Below, piece by piece: positions 62,668 to 64,000 of a stretch of DNA of 64,000 nt. A program made the translations under genes and the position numbers. This DNA is from Combretum micranthum (taxonomy: Eukaryota; Streptophyta; Magnoliopsida; Myrtales; Combretaceae). Location: contig JAMXBD010000058.1 in NCBI GenBank assembly GCA_024138025.1, positions 1,736,001-1,800,000 of the forward strand, written 5' to 3'. The notes under the pieces were generated by a model that was not told the origin of the DNA, did no database searches, and saw only the letters and a program-made list of their open reading frames with translations. Each line of letters starts with the position of its first letter. Positions within the stretch are counted from its first letter, which is position 1.

Positions 62668-62945
62668 TAATTAGTTCTAAGATATGTATGCGAGTGTTCT
62701 TACTATCTTCTCTTTCTTGTTAATCTTGCTTTAAGACAAATGAGTGGAAGAAGAATAGGAGAAAGAGAGAGATTCTTGAAGAGAGAGAGCGAGAGAAAAA
62801 GAGATAGGGTGTGGGTGTTTGTGATTTGCTTTACTTCGAAGCAACCACCGAGAAATCATGAAAGAAGTTATGGGATAAGAACAAGCACTAGATAACCCAA
62901 AAAAGACTAGAACAAACAAGCCTTTTTGTCCTCCCAAATATGAAG
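62668..62945 (-). other. 5' UTR of the bHLH gene
   Basis: This is about 270 bases between the start codon and a presumed start site 25-30 bases below the TATA box. On the minus strand it is rich in CT repeats (TCTCTCTCTT near 62765-62810), common in plant leaders. The 73-codon ATG frame at 62952-62731 starts at or just above the presumed start site. If transcribed it would be an upstream ORF, but nothing else supports it. Confidence 0.55.
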
Positions 62946-62966
62946 AGAACACGAAAGACTACACAC

Positions 62967-62978
62967 CCCTTTTATATC
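62967..62978 (-). promoter_or_regulatory. TATA box of the bHLH gene
   Basis: On the minus strand this reads TTGATATAAAAG followed by GGGG, about 300 bases upstream of the ATG. It is the only good TATA element in this stretch. Confidence 0.6.
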
Positions 62979-63004
62979 AACCAAAAGGTGCTATAGCCAC
63001 GCTG

Positions 63005-63010
63005 CACGTG
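63005..63010. promoter_or_regulatory. G-box (CACGTG)
   Basis: This palindromic CACGTG lies about 30 bases upstream of the TATA box. It is the classical bHLH/bZIP target, so autoregulation or light/hormone input is possible. Use of the site is inferred from position. Confidence 0.5.
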
Positions 63011-63187
63011 AGATGAGATCCATACACTCTCTCGCACACACACAAGAAAAGATTATGCAACTTTGAGATAAATAAATTTTTTATTGGCGACTTAGGACTA
63101 ACAAGTAGCAAACATATATGGACCTCTGTGTTCTATTGAATTTGCTTTGATATATTTACGATGTATATCTTAAATCGTTCTAACAAC

Positions 63188-63516
63188 TGTTGACCTAAAA
63201 GGAAAAAAAAAAATTAACTATATATTTATGCGGTAAGCAATTGCAATGCAGAAGAATGATACAGATTATCCGAATACAGATAATAGCTTGGATGCAAGCA
63301 ATGAATTAAAATAATACTCGAATGCAAGTATTGGAGCAGAATGTTTTTGTATTGTTTTTTCTCTTGTTTATAGGTTGCACCTTGTAATTTATAGCATAAC
63401 TGCCTCTATAATAGCTAAGAGAGATATATTGCTCCTATAACAGAAAAAAGAAATAAAATCTGTGGTACATGTGCAACACTGTCCACGTCAAAACCGTTGT
63501 AACCAACAATCTTACA
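63188..63516 (-). repeat. Possible 3' LTR of the right-edge gypsy element
   Basis: On the minus strand it begins TGTAAGATTG and ends GGTCAACA, with a TATAAATTA box near 63385-63394. It follows the end of a gypsy pol frame. No clear polypurine tract precedes it, so both ends are tentative. Confidence 0.4.
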
Positions 63517-63553
63517 GCAATATAATTCTACTGCTTATTAAAGAAGGATAAGT

Positions 63554-64000
63554 TTAATTGGGCAGGCCGAAATTGACCAAAGCCTTTTCCTCGGTTGCTA
63601 TTTCCTCCTGCTGGCCCAGAACAACTTTTAAGCCCAGTCCAGCCTTATCACTTGAATTACTTTTAGCTGAGTCTTCCTTATCACTTTCTACACGAAGTAC
63701 TATCAGGCTGTCTTTGTCTTTCACTTCCTTCTGTTCCTTCTGGTCGTTTCTTTTCGCAAACCCTAGGAATCCATTGTCTTCAACCTCCAACTGGGCTGAC
63801 CCGGTTGCAATCCCCTCTCCTTCGAGATCCTTTATCCACAAGGAGCAATTGGGAAATCGAAGCTGCAACTCGCTGAAGAACTCCCAAGTAGCCTCCGTTG
63901 GAGATAGATCCTTCCAAGAGATGAGTAACATCGTCTCGGCTTTGTTTTTCCTTTTAACCATTTTGCGATCTAAGATAGCTCTTGGTTCTAACAACTGATC
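63554..64000 (-). CDS. Right-edge Ty3/gypsy pol C-terminus with chromodomain (partial)
   Basis: This open frame enters from the right edge and ends at 63554. It begins with a chromodomain-like segment (ILDRKMVKRKNKAETMLLIS, then WKDLSPTEATWEFFSELQLR). A Lys/Glu/Asp-rich low-complexity tail follows, which is common at the end of gypsy polyproteins outside the Tekay group. It is unlike elements 1, AD and 3 (which have HNVFHVS and WRNH), so it is a different lineage. No break is seen in the visible part. An antisense frame of equal length (63558-63998) is a shadow. Confidence 0.75.
   Translation of the reverse strand, partial: DQLLEPRAILDRKMVKRKNKAETMLLISWKDLSPTEATWEFFSELQLRFPNCSLWIKDLEGEGIATGSAQLEVEDNGFLGFAKRNDQKEQKEVKDKDSLIVLRVESDKEDSAKSNSSDKAGLGLKVVLGQQEEIATEEKALVNFGLPN

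Noticed and set aside
63558..63998. 146-codon plus-strand ORF at the right edge
   Set aside because: It is an exact shadow of the minus-strand chromodomain frame, which has the recognisable ATWE-type motif.

Overview
This is nuclear DNA from a flowering plant, most likely a eudicot with a repeat-rich genome. The evidence is dense Ty3/gypsy chromovirus sequence carrying plant-type long terminal repeats (LTRs), plus one host gene with the protein sequence and exon layout of plant bHLH94/bHLH96. The species cannot be told from the sequence.

Positions 1 to about 50,670 are a stack of nested LTR retrotransposons. At the left edge a plus-strand Tekay/Del-like chromovirus (1-4520) sits in the pol of a decayed CRM-like chromovirus (4521-7025). 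That in turn sits in a minus-strand LTR fragment (7026-8051), which interrupts the 5' LTR of an older plus-strand chromovirus, here called element 2 (8052-12706 and 33399-about 34190). Element 2 is split in its reverse transcriptase by a complete minus-strand Tekay-like element, here called AD (12707-33398), flanked by the target duplication GGTAT. AD holds two further solo LTRs, one in its 3' LTR (15149-18701, AGATC) and one in its pol (22011-25438, TGGCG). To the right, a very decayed plus-strand chromovirus, element 3 (about 34690-50667), is broken by three solo LTRs (37907-41414, 42857-46325 and 47018-50364).

AD is the best-preserved element. In its own direction it has a 5' LTR, a tRNA-iMet-type primer binding site, an extra 354-codon ORF of unknown function, gag with three zinc knuckles, protease, RT, RNase H, integrase, a chromodomain, a polypurine tract and a 3' LTR. 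Its integrase is frameshifted, so it is probably not autonomous. The extra ORF and a 27-nt stem-loop shared by seven LTRs, with a compensatory base-pair change, are the two least expected findings.

Positions 50,670-60,275 are AT-rich intergenic DNA with microsatellites, a local duplication, a probable minus-strand solo LTR (about 56758-58867) and no convincing gene. The only clear host gene is a three-exon bHLH transcription factor on the minus strand (62667-60276). It has a TATA box and a G-box upstream and an apparent one-base deletion in exon 2. At the right edge another minus-strand gypsy element, with its chromodomain end and a possible LTR, starts about 0.5 kb upstream of the bHLH promoter.
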